Positions 52,447-61,389 of a stretch of DNA of 64,000 nt are shown here, piece after piece. The notes beneath the pieces were generated by a model. That model had not been told where the DNA came from. It saw nothing but the letters and a program-made list of their open reading frames with translations, and did no database searches. Position 1 is the first letter of the stretch, and every line of letters starts with the position of its first letter. A program made the translations under genes and the position numbers. The DNA comes from Paeniglutamicibacter quisquiliarum (lineage in GTDB: Bacteria; Actinomycetota; Actinomycetes; Actinomycetales; Micrococcaceae). Location of the stretch: assembly GCF_019084045.1 (NCBI RefSeq), contig NZ_JAHRED010000001.1, positions 558,001 to 622,000 of the forward strand, written 5' to 3'.

Positions 52447-53912
52447 GGCCGCTTCCATCCCAGCGTGCTCCCCAGCGCCGCCCAGGCGCTCTCGAGGCGT
52501 TCGGCAAGATCCGGTGCGGCGGATCCGGCCAGGGCGCGTGCGAGTTCGGCCGCGAGGACCGGGGCCGAGAAGGACGTGCCGCTCCAGACCCCGAAGCCGC
52601 CGGAGAAGTCGTCGGGGTCAAGCGTGGCACGCGGCAGCCCGGAATTCTCCAGCGCGGCGATCATCTGCCTGTCCCCGCGCAAGTGCGTGGGCATCGTGGA
52701 GACCAGTGCCGCTCCTGGCCGGTGGCAGCTCACCCACGGCCCGGCATTGCTGAAGTAGGCGACAGTGCCGTCCGGGTTCAGCGCACCGACGCCGGCGATC
52801 GGCAGCAGCCCGGCGGCCGCAGGTCCGGCGGCGAACCCGGCAGGGTACATCGGGGCGGTCGTGGAGTTGTTGCCGGCCGAGGCGACGACCAGGACGCCGA
52901 AGCGGCCAAAGTCCTCGAGCAGCGCGCGCAGCGGGGCGTCGGCGAGCCGGTCGGCCGGGGTCTCGTGGTAGTAGCCGAGCGAGAGGCTGAGCACGTCGAT
53001 GGGGCTTTCCTGGTCGCCTGTTGCAAGGGCGGAGAGCTGGCGCGTGCGCAGCGACTGGAGCGTTGCAATCAGGCACGATTCGGAAACCACGCCGTCGTCT
53101 GCCATGACGGGGATGCCGAGGATGCGGGCCTCGGGGCAGCGTTGGCGGATGATCCCGGCGATGAACGTCCCGTGGCCGGCGAAGGGCGGCAGCGTGCCGT
53201 CCAGCGGGTTGCGCACCGGTTCGGGGACCGCGGATCCGGGGACCGTCCCGTGGCGCCCGAGCAGGTGCCCGTCGACGTGGACCTCGGCGGTCGCGGTCGC
53301 CGGGTCCTGGAACCACGGGTGCTGCTCCAGGCCGGTGTCGGGCACGACCACCACGGGCGCCCGTTTGGTGCGCGGGCGGCCCACGAGCGGGTCCGGCAGC
53401 ACCACCGACACCGGGGTCCGGCCGCCCATGCCGGGCGATCCGTAGCTGGTGGCCGGGGCACCGGCGACGCCTGCGTAGTAGGGAACGCCCGCGTAGTAGG
53501 GCACCCCTGCGTAGTACGGGGTGGCGACCATCGCGTGGTCCAGGGCCACGCCGGCCTCTGCCCCTGCCCGGCGCAGCCTCCCGAGCACCTGCCAGGCGTC
53601 GACGTCCTCCGGTTCGCCGTGCAGGACGAGCCGGCCGATCGGCGGCGCGAGCTTCACCGGGGCCCGCTCATCCCCGGGCGCGATGCCCAGCGGCGTGGCC
53701 TCCACCTTGATCCCCAGCTCCCCTGCCACCTTGTTGATGGTGTCGAGACGGCCGGCGAGCTCGCCCGGCTCCGCGGAGATCAACAGGGAATCCGCCACGT
53801 AAGCGCTCGCCCCACCTCCGGGCGGGACCACCGCGCGAAGGTTCCAGGCCGCTGCGACCAGCGGGTCGATCTGCGGGAAGGGATTGCTGGCGACAGCCAT
53901 GGGCTCGGTCAT
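52443..53912 (-). CDS. Subtilisin-like serine peptidase (S8) of the CHAT cassette, small
   Basis: 489 aa. The triad is D192 in V-P-D-T-G, H247 in G-H-G-T-F and S447 in S-G-T-S-F-S-A-P, with oxyanion N348. Residues 1-130 precede the protease and include an alpha/beta region that may act as a propeptide. Between it and the protease lie three PYYAGV repeats (132-149) in a Gly/Pro-rich linker. No signal peptide or membrane helix is present, so it is probably cytoplasmic. ATG 53912 with GAGAGGA upstream is chosen over longer forms. First gene of the cassette; overlaps the sigma gene. Confidence 0.9.
   Translation of the reverse strand: MTEPMAVASNPFPQIDPLVAAAWNLRAVVPPGGGASAYVADSLLISAEPGELAGRLDTINKVAGELGIKVEATPLGIAPGDERAPVKLAPPIGRLVLHGEPEDVDAWQVLGRLRRAGAEAGVALDHAMVATPYYAGVPYYAGVPYYAGVAGAPATSYGSPGMGGRTPVSVVLPDPLVGRPRTKRAPVVVVPDTGLEQHPWFQDPATATAEVHVDGHLLGRHGTVPGSAVPEPVRNPLDGTLPPFAGHGTFIAGIIRQRCPEARILGIPVMADDGVVSESCLIATLQSLRTRQLSALATGDQESPIDVLSLSLGYYHETPADRLADAPLRALLEDFGRFGVLVVASAGNNSTTAPMYPAGFAAGPAAAGLLPIAGVGALNPDGTVAYFSNAGPWVSCHRPGAALVSTMPTHLRGDRQMIAALENSGLPRATLDPDDFSGGFGVWSGTSFSAPVLAAELARALAGSAAPDLAERLESAWAALGSTLGWKRP
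53466..53519 (-). repeat. Three tandem 18-bp repeats encoding PYYAGV
   Basis: In-frame perfect amino-acid repeats at residues 132-149 of the small subtilase. The DNA copies differ only at synonymous positions, so the peptide is kept under selection or the repeat is recent. Confidence 0.9.
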
Positions 53913-53944
53913 GGTGGTCCTCTCAAGATCGTGTTCCTGAGACT

Positions 53945-53973
53945 TAGGAGGGGCTTGGCTCGGCGGTGATACA
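53945..53973 (-). promoter_or_regulatory. Proposed ECF-sigma promoter 2 of the cassette
   Basis: TGTATCACCG-N13-CTCCTA on the minus strand, ending 33 bp before the ATG of the small subtilase, at the head of the S8-sigma-small-CHAT operon. Same blocks and same spacing as 48851-48879. Confidence 0.65.
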
Positions 53974-54139
53974 TCCATGGTGGAAGGGAACATCTCGGCG
54001 CCATTCCAACATGGTCGAATCCTACGCCCGATCCGGGCACCTTGCGCCGGTGAACCGGCGGGGAAAGACCTCGTTGCCGGCATTGCGGGAGGCCGGCCCC
54101 TTGCCGGGCAGAGGCCCGGCGAGAGTCGGGCAGCAAAAA

Positions 54140-54188
54140 GGTCCGCCCTGCGGGGTGCCACCAATGATGGCATCCCACAGGGCGGACC
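54140..54188 (-). terminator. Intrinsic terminator of the mhpBDFE operon
   Basis: GGTCCGCCCTG pairs with CAGGGCGGACC around an inner TGCCA/TGGCA stem. On the minus strand a run of five T follows, 19 bp after the mhpE stop. Marks the right border of the cassette. Confidence 0.9.
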
Positions 54189-54206
54189 CGTGCGTGTCGG
54201 TGGTGC

Positions 54207-55235
54207 TTAGCGGGCGCCGGCCAGCTGCACGGCGACGTCCACGATCATGTCTTCCTGGCCGCCGACGTAGCCAGCCTTGCCGATTTCCTCGAGGATGCGG
54301 TAGGCCGGGACGCCATAGCGTTCTGCCGCGCGCTCGGCGTGGATCAGGAAGGAGGAGTAGACCCCTGCATAGCCCTGCATGATGGAGGCGCGGTCCATGA
54401 CCGGCATGCGGGTGATGAACGGCTTGACGACGTCCTCGGCCGCGGCCATGACGCCCTGGATGTCGACGCCGGTCTTGATGTCCAGGCGGTCGAACGCTGC
54501 GGCGAGGACCTCGGTGGGGGAGTTGCCCGCACCGGCGCCCAGCGCCATCAGGGTGCCGTCGATCTGCTTGGCACCTGCACGTACGGCGAACACCGAGTTG
54601 GCCACGCCGAAGCTCATGTTCTGGTGGCCGTGGAAGCCGACCTGCGCGTCGTCGCCGAGCTCGGCGACCAATGCTGCAACGCGGTCCGAGACATCGTCAA
54701 GGATCAGTGCGCCGGCGGAGTCGACCACGTAGACGCACTGGCAGCCGGCGTCGGCCATGATGCGTGCCTGCTTGGCGAGCTCCGCCGGGGTGACCCGGTG
54801 GCTGAGCATCAGGAAGCCGACGGTTTCCATGCCGAGCTTGCGGGCGTGCTGGAAGTGCTGGATGGAGACATCCGCCTCGGTGCAGTGGGTGGCGATGCGG
54901 GCCACGGAGGCTCCGGCGTCGTACGCCTGGTTGAGGTCGTGGATGGTGCCCAGGCCCGGGAGCATCAGCACGGCGATCTTGGCCTGCTTGGCCTCGTCAA
55001 CCGCTGCCTTGATCAGGTCAAGTTCCGGGGTCTTGGAGAATCCGTAGTTGAAGGAGGATCCGCCCAGGCCGTCGCCGTGGGTGACCTCGATGACCTCGAC
55101 GCGGGAGTCGTCCAGCGCGCGGACCACGGAGCGGACGTGTTCCTCGGTGAACTGGTGGCTCATGGCGTGCGAACCGTCGCGCAGCGTGGTGTCGGTGAGG
55201 CGGATGTCGAAGGTGGTGTTCATGGGTGCAGTCAT
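54207..55235 (-). CDS. mhpE: 4-hydroxy-2-oxovalerate aldolase
   Basis: 342 aa. It begins with the HMGL-like motif [11 protein letters not shown], has V-G-F-H-G-H-Q-N for metal binding, and ends in the DmpG-type communication domain ([13 protein letters not shown]). It splits 4-hydroxy-2-oxovalerate into pyruvate and acetaldehyde and channels the latter to MhpF. The gene is 20 bp downstream of mhpF, the last of mhpB-D-F-E. Confidence 0.94.
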   Translation of the reverse strand: MTAPMNTTFDIRLTDTTLRDGSHAMSHQFTEEHVRSVVRALDDSRVEVIEVTHGDGLGGSSFNYGFSKTPELDLIKAAVDEAKQAKIAVLMLPGLGTIHDLNQAYDAGASVARIATHCTEADVSIQHFQHARKLGMETVGFLMLSHRVTPAELAKQARIMADAGCQCVYVVDSAGALILDDVSDRVAALVAELGDDAQVGFHGHQNMSFGVANSVFAVRAGAKQIDGTLMALGAGAGNSPTEVLAAAFDRLDIKTGVDIQGVMAAAEDVVKPFITRMPVMDRASIMQGYAGVYSSFLIHAERAAERYGVPAYRILEEIGKAGYVGGQEDMIVDVAVQLAGAR

Positions 55236-55255
55236 GATGTGCTTCCCCGTTCCTA

Positions 55256-56191
55256 CTAGTTGGCCAGCGCGTTGGTGCGCGCGGCGTCGATTTTGTCGGA
55301 GAGCAGGTCCGCGGTGCGCGTGGCTGCTGCGGTGATGATGTCCAGGTTGCCGGCGTATTCGGGCAGGTAGTCGGCGGCGCCCGCCACCTGGACCCAGATG
55401 CCGACGCGGCCAAAGCCGCCCCAGTCCTCGCGGGCTTCGTCGAATTGCGGTTCCAGGCGCAGCTCGTAGCCGGGGACGTAGTCGCGGATGGAGGCGGCTG
55501 CCTCATCGATGGCCGCGCGGATGGCGTCCTGCGTGGCGCCGGGTGCTGCTGCTTCGGCGGGGATCATGCAGTAGATGGTGTTGCGCATCATCATCGGTGG
55601 TTCCACCGGGTTGATGATGATGATGGCCTTGCCGCGCTTGGCACCTCCCACGACCTCCAGGGCCTTGGCGGTGGTCTCGGTGAATTCGTCCACGTTGGCG
55701 CGGGTGCCCGGGCCTGCCGACTTCGAGGCGATGGACGCGACGATCTCGGCGTACTCAACGGGAACCACGGAGGAAACGGCGGCGACGATCGGGGTGGTGG
55801 CCTGGCCGGCACAGGTAATCATGTTCACGTTCATGGTGTCGGTGAGCGTTTCCAGGTTCACCACCGGGGCGAGGTACGGACCCACTGCGGCGGGGGTCAG
55901 GTCGATGGCGTGGATGCCGGCGGCCTTGTATTTCGGGGCGTTGGCCTCGTGGGCCTTGGCGGAGGTGCATTCGAAGACGAAGTCGGGCAGCTCGTCCTGG
56001 GCCAGCAGCCAGTCCACGCCCTCGGCGGAGGTGGTGATGCCCAGGCGCTTGGCGCGGGCCAGCCCGTCGGAGTTGGGGTCGACGCCGATCATGTACTTGA
56101 CCTCGACGTTGGTGGAGCGGCGCATGATCTTGAACATCAAGTCGGAGCCGATGTTGCCGGAGCCGACGATGGCGGCTGTTTTCTTGGCCAT
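55256..56191 (-). CDS. mhpF: Acetaldehyde dehydrogenase (acylating)
   Basis: 311 aa. The NAD site is [11 protein letters not shown], and the catalytic cysteine is in [10 protein letters not shown] near residue 130. It converts acetaldehyde from MhpE into acetyl-CoA within the MhpE-MhpF complex. AGGAAG precedes the ATG. Third gene of the operon. Confidence 0.95.
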   Translation of the reverse strand: MAKKTAAIVGSGNIGSDLMFKIMRRSTNVEVKYMIGVDPNSDGLARAKRLGITTSAEGVDWLLAQDELPDFVFECTSAKAHEANAPKYKAAGIHAIDLTPAAVGPYLAPVVNLETLTDTMNVNMITCAGQATTPIVAAVSSVVPVEYAEIVASIASKSAGPGTRANVDEFTETTAKALEVVGGAKRGKAIIIINPVEPPMMMRNTIYCMIPAEAAAPGATQDAIRAAIDEAAASIRDYVPGYELRLEPQFDEAREDWGGFGRVGIWVQVAGAADYLPEYAGNLDIITAAATRTADLLSDKIDAARTNALAN

Positions 56192-56239
56192 GGGGTTGCT
56201 ACTTCCTGAGAAAAGGTATCGAAGAAAAAAGGGTGGGGG

Positions 56240-57046
56240 TTAGACGAAGTTGATGCTCAGCGAGCCCAGGGGCCCGAAATCGGCGGTGGCCGACTGTCCG
56301 GCGATCACCGGCAGGGCGCCGGTGAAGGAACCGGGTAGGACGAGCTGTCCGGCTTCCAGGGAGACGCCCTGCTCTCCCAGCACGTTGGCCAGCCACGCCA
56401 GCGGGGCCACCGGATCGCCCATGACGTCGGTGCCGGTGCCGGTGGAACGCACTTCGCCGTCGATGAGCAGCGAGCACTCGATCGAGCCGAGGTCCTCGAC
56501 CTTCACATCCAACGGGGTGGTGCCCACGGCGATTGCGCCGCAGGAGGCGTTGTCCGCGACGGTGTCGACCAATCGGATGTCCCAGTTGGCGACGCGCGAA
56601 TCGATGATCTCGATGGCCGCGTAGACCTCGCCGATCGCGGCGGCCGCCTGCTCGCGGGTCACGCCCGGGCCGGTCAGGGTTTCCTTCAGGACGAAGCCGA
56701 ATTCGGGTTCAACCTTGGGGGAGATGAAGGTGTTGGCGGCGATCTGCGCGCCCTCGTGGTGCACCATGTCGGTGAAGAAGAAGCCGAAGTCCGGGGAGTC
56801 CACGCCGAGCTGCTTCTGCATGGCCAGCGAGGTCAGCCCGACCTTGCGCCCTGCCAGCACGCGGCCGGCGGCGAGGTGGGCGCGCAGCTGGGAGTCCTGG
56901 ATGCGGTAGGCATCGGTGACGTCCATGTTTTCCACGCGGTCGCGCAGCGGGGCGATGGGTTCAAGCGTTTGGGTGGCGGTCAGCAGGTCCGCGGCCAGGG
57001 ATTCGAGGAGTTGGGTGCGTTCGGTGCCCATGGTGGTTTCGCTCAT
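56240..57046 (-). CDS. mhpD: 2-oxopent-4-enoate hydratase
   Basis: 268 aa, FAH-family fold. It has G-R-K-V-G-L-T-S and the metal ligands in P-K-V-E-P-E-F-G-F near residues 105-115. It hydrates 2-oxopent-4-enoate to 4-hydroxy-2-oxovalerate. ATG 57046 overlaps the mhpB stop by four bases; longer frames upstream lie inside mhpB. Confidence 0.94.
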   Translation of the reverse strand: MSETTMGTERTQLLESLAADLLTATQTLEPIAPLRDRVENMDVTDAYRIQDSQLRAHLAAGRVLAGRKVGLTSLAMQKQLGVDSPDFGFFFTDMVHHEGAQIAANTFISPKVEPEFGFVLKETLTGPGVTREQAAAAIGEVYAAIEIIDSRVANWDIRLVDTVADNASCGAIAVGTTPLDVKVEDLGSIECSLLIDGEVRSTGTGTDVMGDPVAPLAWLANVLGEQGVSLEAGQLVLPGSFTGALPVIAGQSATADFGPLGSLSINFV

Positions 57047-57984
57047 TTCTTCAGTACCGCGGTGGTGACGCCAAAGCCGGCAATGTATTCCTTGATCGGC
57101 TTGTAGAACTCGTAGTTGACCTCGTATTCGCCGCAGGCGCGCAGCGCCGAGTAGGCGGCGACCCAGGTGCGGACCTCGTGCGAGGAGTGCCCGGCGACCG
57201 CGTCCATCTCGTCGGCGGTGTAGGCGTCGAAGCCCTCGACGTTCCCCGACTTGCAGACCTCGAGGAAGGCGCGGTCCCATTCGGGGTTCAGATCCATGAT
57301 GTCTGCCTCGCCAGCGGCGAACTTGATGGCCGTGTTGATGGTGTTGGCCTGGCGGGCGGCGCGGGCCTCCGGGGTGGGGTTGCGGCCGTTGGTCAGCATG
57401 GCGCGCTGTGCCTCGGTGGCGGTGGCGATCTGCGGGACCGGCGGGTCGTGGGACAGGCCGCCGGAACCGATGAACAGGACCTTCTTGTCGGAGTCCTTGA
57501 AGTATTCGCCCACGGCCTGCCCGAACTTGCGCACGCGGGAGACCTTGGTGAAGGGGCGGGCCACGGAATTGACGAAGATCGGGATCACCGGGACGGTGTC
57601 CAGCCCGCCGAAGATGATTTCCATGGGCTGCACGGCCCCGTGGTCGACCTCCATCTTGCGGGAGATTGCGGTGTCGATGTCCTGGTCGATGATGTACTGG
57701 GCCAGCTTCTCGGCCTCGTTCGTCGGGACGTTGATCGGCCCGGCCCAGGAGTCGTAGTCGCCGGTGCCCAGCGCTTCGTAGCCCACGCAGAACGGCGGCA
57801 TCAGGTCGTAGAAGAAGCCGTTGTAGTGGTCCGGGCCGAAATTGACGACCAGATCCGGGTTGAAGTCCTTGGCAAAGGCACGGACCTGCTCGAAGGCCGC
57901 GTTGACCGCTGCCTTGACGTCTTCGGGCGGATTCGTGTGCCCCAGCAGGGGCGAGTGCGACATGGCGATCAGTGCTTGTTGCAT
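57043..57984 (-). CDS. mhpB: 2,3-dihydroxyphenylpropionate 1,2-dioxygenase
   Basis: 313 aa class III extradiol dioxygenase. Conserved residues are visible in S-H-S-P-L-L-G, F-G-P-D-H-Y-N-G-F-F, M-E-V-D-H-G-A-V-Q-P and G-S-G-G-L-S-H-D-P-P. It opens the ring of 2,3-dihydroxyphenylpropionate next to the diol. GGAG lies eight bases before ATG 57984. First gene of mhpB-D-F-E, divergent from a TetR gene. Confidence 0.95.
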   Translation of the reverse strand: MQQALIAMSHSPLLGHTNPPEDVKAAVNAAFEQVRAFAKDFNPDLVVNFGPDHYNGFFYDLMPPFCVGYEALGTGDYDSWAGPINVPTNEAEKLAQYIIDQDIDTAISRKMEVDHGAVQPMEIIFGGLDTVPVIPIFVNSVARPFTKVSRVRKFGQAVGEYFKDSDKKVLFIGSGGLSHDPPVPQIATATEAQRAMLTNGRNPTPEARAARQANTINTAIKFAAGEADIMDLNPEWDRAFLEVCKSGNVEGFDAYTADEMDAVAGHSSHEVRTWVAAYSALRACGEYEVNYEFYKPIKEYIAGFGVTTAVLKK

Positions 57985-58157
57985 TCCTGGCGCTCCATTC
58001 GATCGGCGGCTAGAAGATCTTGCTTGCATTCATTCCATCCCATGCGCCGCACGAAGGCACGCCGATGTTCCATTCAGCGGCACGAAACATTTGTTGTCTT
58101 GCGGGCAGCGCCATTGAATCCCGCGAAAATTGCGCTCTGGTTCATCGAGCAAAAGCG

Positions 58158-58169
58158 TGCACTAGTGCA
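58158..58169. promoter_or_regulatory. Perfect palindrome between mhpB and the TetR gene
   Basis: TGCACTAGTGCA, centred 16 bp before the TetR ATG. It is close to TGCATTGGTGCA found upstream of mhpC at 62468-62479, so one regulator may bind both. Confidence 0.55.
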
Positions 58170-58179
58170 TAATTTAGGC

Positions 58180-58809
58180 ATGGAACAGATCAACGAGGGC
58201 GTCCGCTCCGCCCGGCGCGGCCGTCAGTGGACGCAAATCCACGAGGCGGCGGTGGCATTGGTGCTGGAAAAGGGCCTGGCGGCGACGACCATTGATGCCG
58301 TGGCCGCGGCGGCCGGTGTTTCGCGGCGCAGCTTCTTCAACTACTTCCCCACCAAGGAGGATGCGGTGCTGGGCACCCGCGATCCGTGGCTCCCGGAGGC
58401 CGACTGGGAGGATTTTGTTTCCTCGAGTTTGGCGGTGTTGCCGCGCACCGCCAAACTGCTGGCGGCCGTGCTGAACACCAGCACGCAGGCGGGGGAGGGA
58501 TTTAGGCGCCGGCGCGAAATGGTGCGCGCCTTTCCCGAGCTGCGCCGGCGCACCCACGTCCACGTGCAGGCGGCCGAGCAGCTGGTTTCCACCGCGCTGA
58601 TCGAGCGGCTCAAGCCCCACCAGGCGGCGCTGCTGGCCCACGAACTGCCGAACGATCCCGGCGCGCAGCACGCCCTGGTGCTGCTGGCCGGGACCATCAC
58701 CCGCTATGCGTTCACCGAGGACCCGGAGGAATTCGCGCGCGACTGGCAATCGGCAGTGATCCGGGCCAGTGCGATTTTCGGCGCCTTGCTGCATCCTGTA
58801 TCGCGCTAA
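58180..58809 (+). CDS. TetR/AcrR-family regulator next to the mhp operon
   Basis: 209 aa. The helix-turn-helix reads L-A-A-T-T-I-D-A-V-A-A-A-A-G-V-S-R-R-S-F-F-N-Y-F-type, textbook TetR. It is divergent from mhpB with a shared 195-bp promoter region containing a perfect palindrome. It most likely represses itself and the mhp operon, but mhp genes are usually under IclR control, and two IclR genes are also present; the division of labour is unknown. Confidence 0.9.
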   Translation: MEQINEGVRSARRGRQWTQIHEAAVALVLEKGLAATTIDAVAAAAGVSRRSFFNYFPTKEDAVLGTRDPWLPEADWEDFVSSSLAVLPRTAKLLAAVLNTSTQAGEGFRRRREMVRAFPELRRRTHVHVQAAEQLVSTALIERLKPHQAALLAHELPNDPGAQHALVLLAGTITRYAFTEDPEEFARDWQSAVIRASAIFGALLHPVSR

Positions 58810-58898
58810 TCCGCCGGAAATGAGTCCATGTGCAGAAGCGGCGGCCCCCCGAGAACGAATCGTCGTGTCGGGATGCCGCCGCCTGGAGCCTGGAGCGC

Positions 58899-60230
58899 CT
58901 AGTCGCTCGCGGCCCTGCTTCGGGTCTCCTTGGACAGGTAAACGCACACTGCGGCAACAACGATCAGGAAGATGAAGTACCACGCGATGTTGTTGGTGCC
59001 TCCGCCGTTGTCCAGGGCGATCAGCCACTGGGCCATCAGAGGCGCGGTGCCCGCCCCGAGGACCGATCCGACCTGGTAGGTCAGGGAGACGCCGGTATAG
59101 CGGGCGTTGGTGTCGAACTTCTCCGCCAGGAACGCGCCGACCGGTCCATACATCGAGGCCTGGATGATCGGGTTGCCGACCATGAAGCCCAGGGCGATCA
59201 GCCAGAAGCTGCCCGAATTGAACAGGGCAAACATCGGGAATACCAAGACCACCGAGATCACGGCCCCGGCGAGCATCACCGGGCGGCGGCCGAACCGGTC
59301 CGAGAGCCAGGCGAAGAACGGGATGGCGAAGATGTGCAGGAAGTTCGAGGCGGTCAACATCATCAGGGCCTGTTGCTGGGTCATGGCACCGGTGGCAACC
59401 ACGTGCGGGACCATGAAGACACCCATCAAGGCCTGCATGAACAGCGGACCGGCGATGCCGAGAATCCCCAGGACCGTTTCCCGCGGGTACTCGCGCAGCA
59501 CGCGGAGGATCGGGGCGCCGGTTGGCGCGGCGTTCTCGCCCTGGGCCTTGAGGAAGTCCGGGGACTCTGTCACGCGGTAGCGCATGTACAGGCCGATGAT
59601 GACCAGCACCACGGAGAAGAGGAACGGGATCCTCCAGCCCCAGGCCAGGAACTCCTCGCGCGGCAAACCGGCAAAAAGTCCAAGCACGAGGGTGGCGAGC
59701 ACCGCGCCGGCCGGACCGCCGGAGACTGCGACGGAGGCGGCAATGCCGCGGTTCTTTTCCCCGACGTGCTCGGCTGCCATCAGGGTGGCGCCGGCCCATT
59801 CACCGCCCACGGCCAGGCCCTGGATGATGCGCAGCAGCACCAGGGCGACCGGGGCGGCCATGCCGATGGTCTGGTAGGTGGGCATCAACCCGATGCAGAC
59901 CGACACCAGGCCCATCATCATCAGCGTGATGAAAAGGATGTTCTTCCGACCGAAGCGGTCACCAAAATGACCAAAAATGATGCCGCCCACTGGCCTGGCG
60001 ACGTAGCCGGCCAGCAGGATCACGAAGGAAAGGGCGGTTCCCACGGCGGGGTCCATGGTCTCGGGGAAGAACAGGTAGGGGAATACCAGTCCGGCGGCCG
60101 AGCCGTAGAGGAGGAAGTCGTAGTACTCCACTGACGAGCCCAGAAAACTGGAGACCAGGGCACGGCGGGAGTCCTTGCCGGAAGTGCCTGCTGCGGCCGG
60201 TGAATGAACGGGATGCGTGGTCTGGGTCAA
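58899..60230 (-). CDS. MFS transporter, MHS family, probable phenylpropionate-type acid carrier
   Basis: 443 aa, 12 helices, opening S-S-F-L-G-S-S-V-E-Y-Y-D-F-L-L-Y-G and carrying G-D-R-F-G-R-K-N and G-G-E-W-A-G-A. The start is TTG 60230 with GGAG six bases upstream. It lies between the mhp operon and an IclR gene, so uptake of 3-(3-hydroxyphenyl)propionate or cinnamate-type acids (MhpT role) is likely, though classic MhpT belongs to another MFS family. Paralogue of 45070-46464. Confidence 0.88.
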   Translation of the reverse strand: MTQTTHPVHSPAAAGTSGKDSRRALVSSFLGSSVEYYDFLLYGSAAGLVFPYLFFPETMDPAVGTALSFVILLAGYVARPVGGIIFGHFGDRFGRKNILFITLMMMGLVSVCIGLMPTYQTIGMAAPVALVLLRIIQGLAVGGEWAGATLMAAEHVGEKNRGIAASVAVSGGPAGAVLATLVLGLFAGLPREEFLAWGWRIPFLFSVVLVIIGLYMRYRVTESPDFLKAQGENAAPTGAPILRVLREYPRETVLGILGIAGPLFMQALMGVFMVPHVVATGAMTQQQALMMLTASNFLHIFAIPFFAWLSDRFGRRPVMLAGAVISVVLVFPMFALFNSGSFWLIALGFMVGNPIIQASMYGPVGAFLAEKFDTNARYTGVSLTYQVGSVLGAGTAPLMAQWLIALDNGGGTNNIAWYFIFLIVVAAVCVYLSKETRSRAASD

Positions 60231-60405
60231 CGTGTCTCCGAAAAAAGAAAAATTGCTGAGGGGGATGACACAACCATGGCCGCTGTGATCGGGCGCACCA
60301 AAACGGCGTTCCGTCAGGCGGAACGTTATTCAGAACACATGCAATCGAAGGCTGGCGGCAGAAGCGATTCGTTCGCGGGGAACGGCAGGAGCCGGAGTCG
60401 ACCGT

Positions 60406-61215
60406 CTAGGCCGTTTGCGCGTGGCGCAGTTGCTGGCGCTGGCGCGCGCTGACGGCGGCGACGGCACGCGAGGCCGCGTAGCAAACCTTGCGCAAGACCT
60501 CGGATTGGGAATCGGGCACGAACTTTCCGGTGGGGCCGGAGATTGACAGCGCCGCCACCGGTTTGCCTGCCGGGCCCATCACGGGCGCGGCGATGCAGTT
60601 CAGGCCGGTCAGTATTTCTTCCCTGTCGAAGCCCACATGCTCCTGGCGGATCGTGGACAGTTCCCGGCGGAGCACCTCCGGGTCGGTGATGGTGTGCGGT
60701 GTCCAGGCCGGCAGTTCGCCGCGCAGCACCTCGTCGGCGCTCGTGGGGTCGAAGGCGAGCAGGACCTTGCCCACCGCGGTGCAGTAGGCAGGCGCCTTCC
60801 CGCCGATCCGGGAGGGGCTGCGGACTTGGAGGTGCCCGTAGAGCTTGTTCAGGTAAATGACGTCGGTGCCCTGCAGCACCGCCAGGTGCACGGTTTGCTT
60901 GGTCAATTCATACAGATCGGCGAGATAGGGGGTCAGCACGTCGCGCATCCGTCCGTGCGTGGCCGATTCCTGGGTATCGCCGAGGCTTAGGATCATCTTG
61001 CCCAGGCGGTAGGCGTTGCCCGCCCGCTCCACGGCGCCGTTGCGCTGAAGCATCCCCAGCAGGCGGAACGCCGTGGACTTGGAAAGATCTGCACGCCGGG
61101 CTAGCTCGCTGACACCAACACCGCTCACCGAATCCGACCCGAAGGCATTGAGCAGTGACATGGCCTTGTCCACGGCGGTGCGTTCATCTCGCTGCGGTGC
61201 TGTGCTCAATGACAT
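60406..61215 (-). CDS. IclR-family transcriptional regulator, MhpR-like
   Basis: 269 aa. The winged helix has A-M-S-L-L-N-A-F-G and L-S-K-S-T-A-F-R-L-L-G-M-L. The effector domain has G-K-A-P-A-Y-C-T-A-V-G-K-V-L-L-A and R-E-E-I-L-T-G-L-N-C-I-A-A-P-V, typical of IclR. It sits between mhpC and the MHS carrier on the same strand, after a terminator. With the IclR at 42001-42720 it is one of two candidates for the mhp activator. Confidence 0.9.
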   Translation of the reverse strand: MSLSTAPQRDERTAVDKAMSLLNAFGSDSVSGVGVSELARRADLSKSTAFRLLGMLQRNGAVERAGNAYRLGKMILSLGDTQESATHGRMRDVLTPYLADLYELTKQTVHLAVLQGTDVIYLNKLYGHLQVRSPSRIGGKAPAYCTAVGKVLLAFDPTSADEVLRGELPAWTPHTITDPEVLRRELSTIRQEHVGFDREEILTGLNCIAAPVMGPAGKPVAALSISGPTGKFVPDSQSEVLRKVCYAASRAVAAVSARQRQQLRHAQTA

Positions 61216-61389
61216 GTTTGGGAACCTCCAACGTTTCCGCCCGGATGAATTGCCACGAGTTTGGGCGTGTTACAAGTGTCCCGGGGAAGTTCGGGTGGGT
61301 CAAACACCGGGGATGCGCACCCTGGCGGGTCTGCTTCCCCACGGGCGCCGCGATGTGGGCCCCGTTTCGGGCGGGTGCCGGGCAGGCGG

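Noticed and set aside
46695-53912. CRISPR-linked Craspase (type III-E) locus
   Set aside because: No Cas7-11-like gene, CRISPR repeats or adaptation genes are present; only the TPR-CHAT plus sigma logic is similar.
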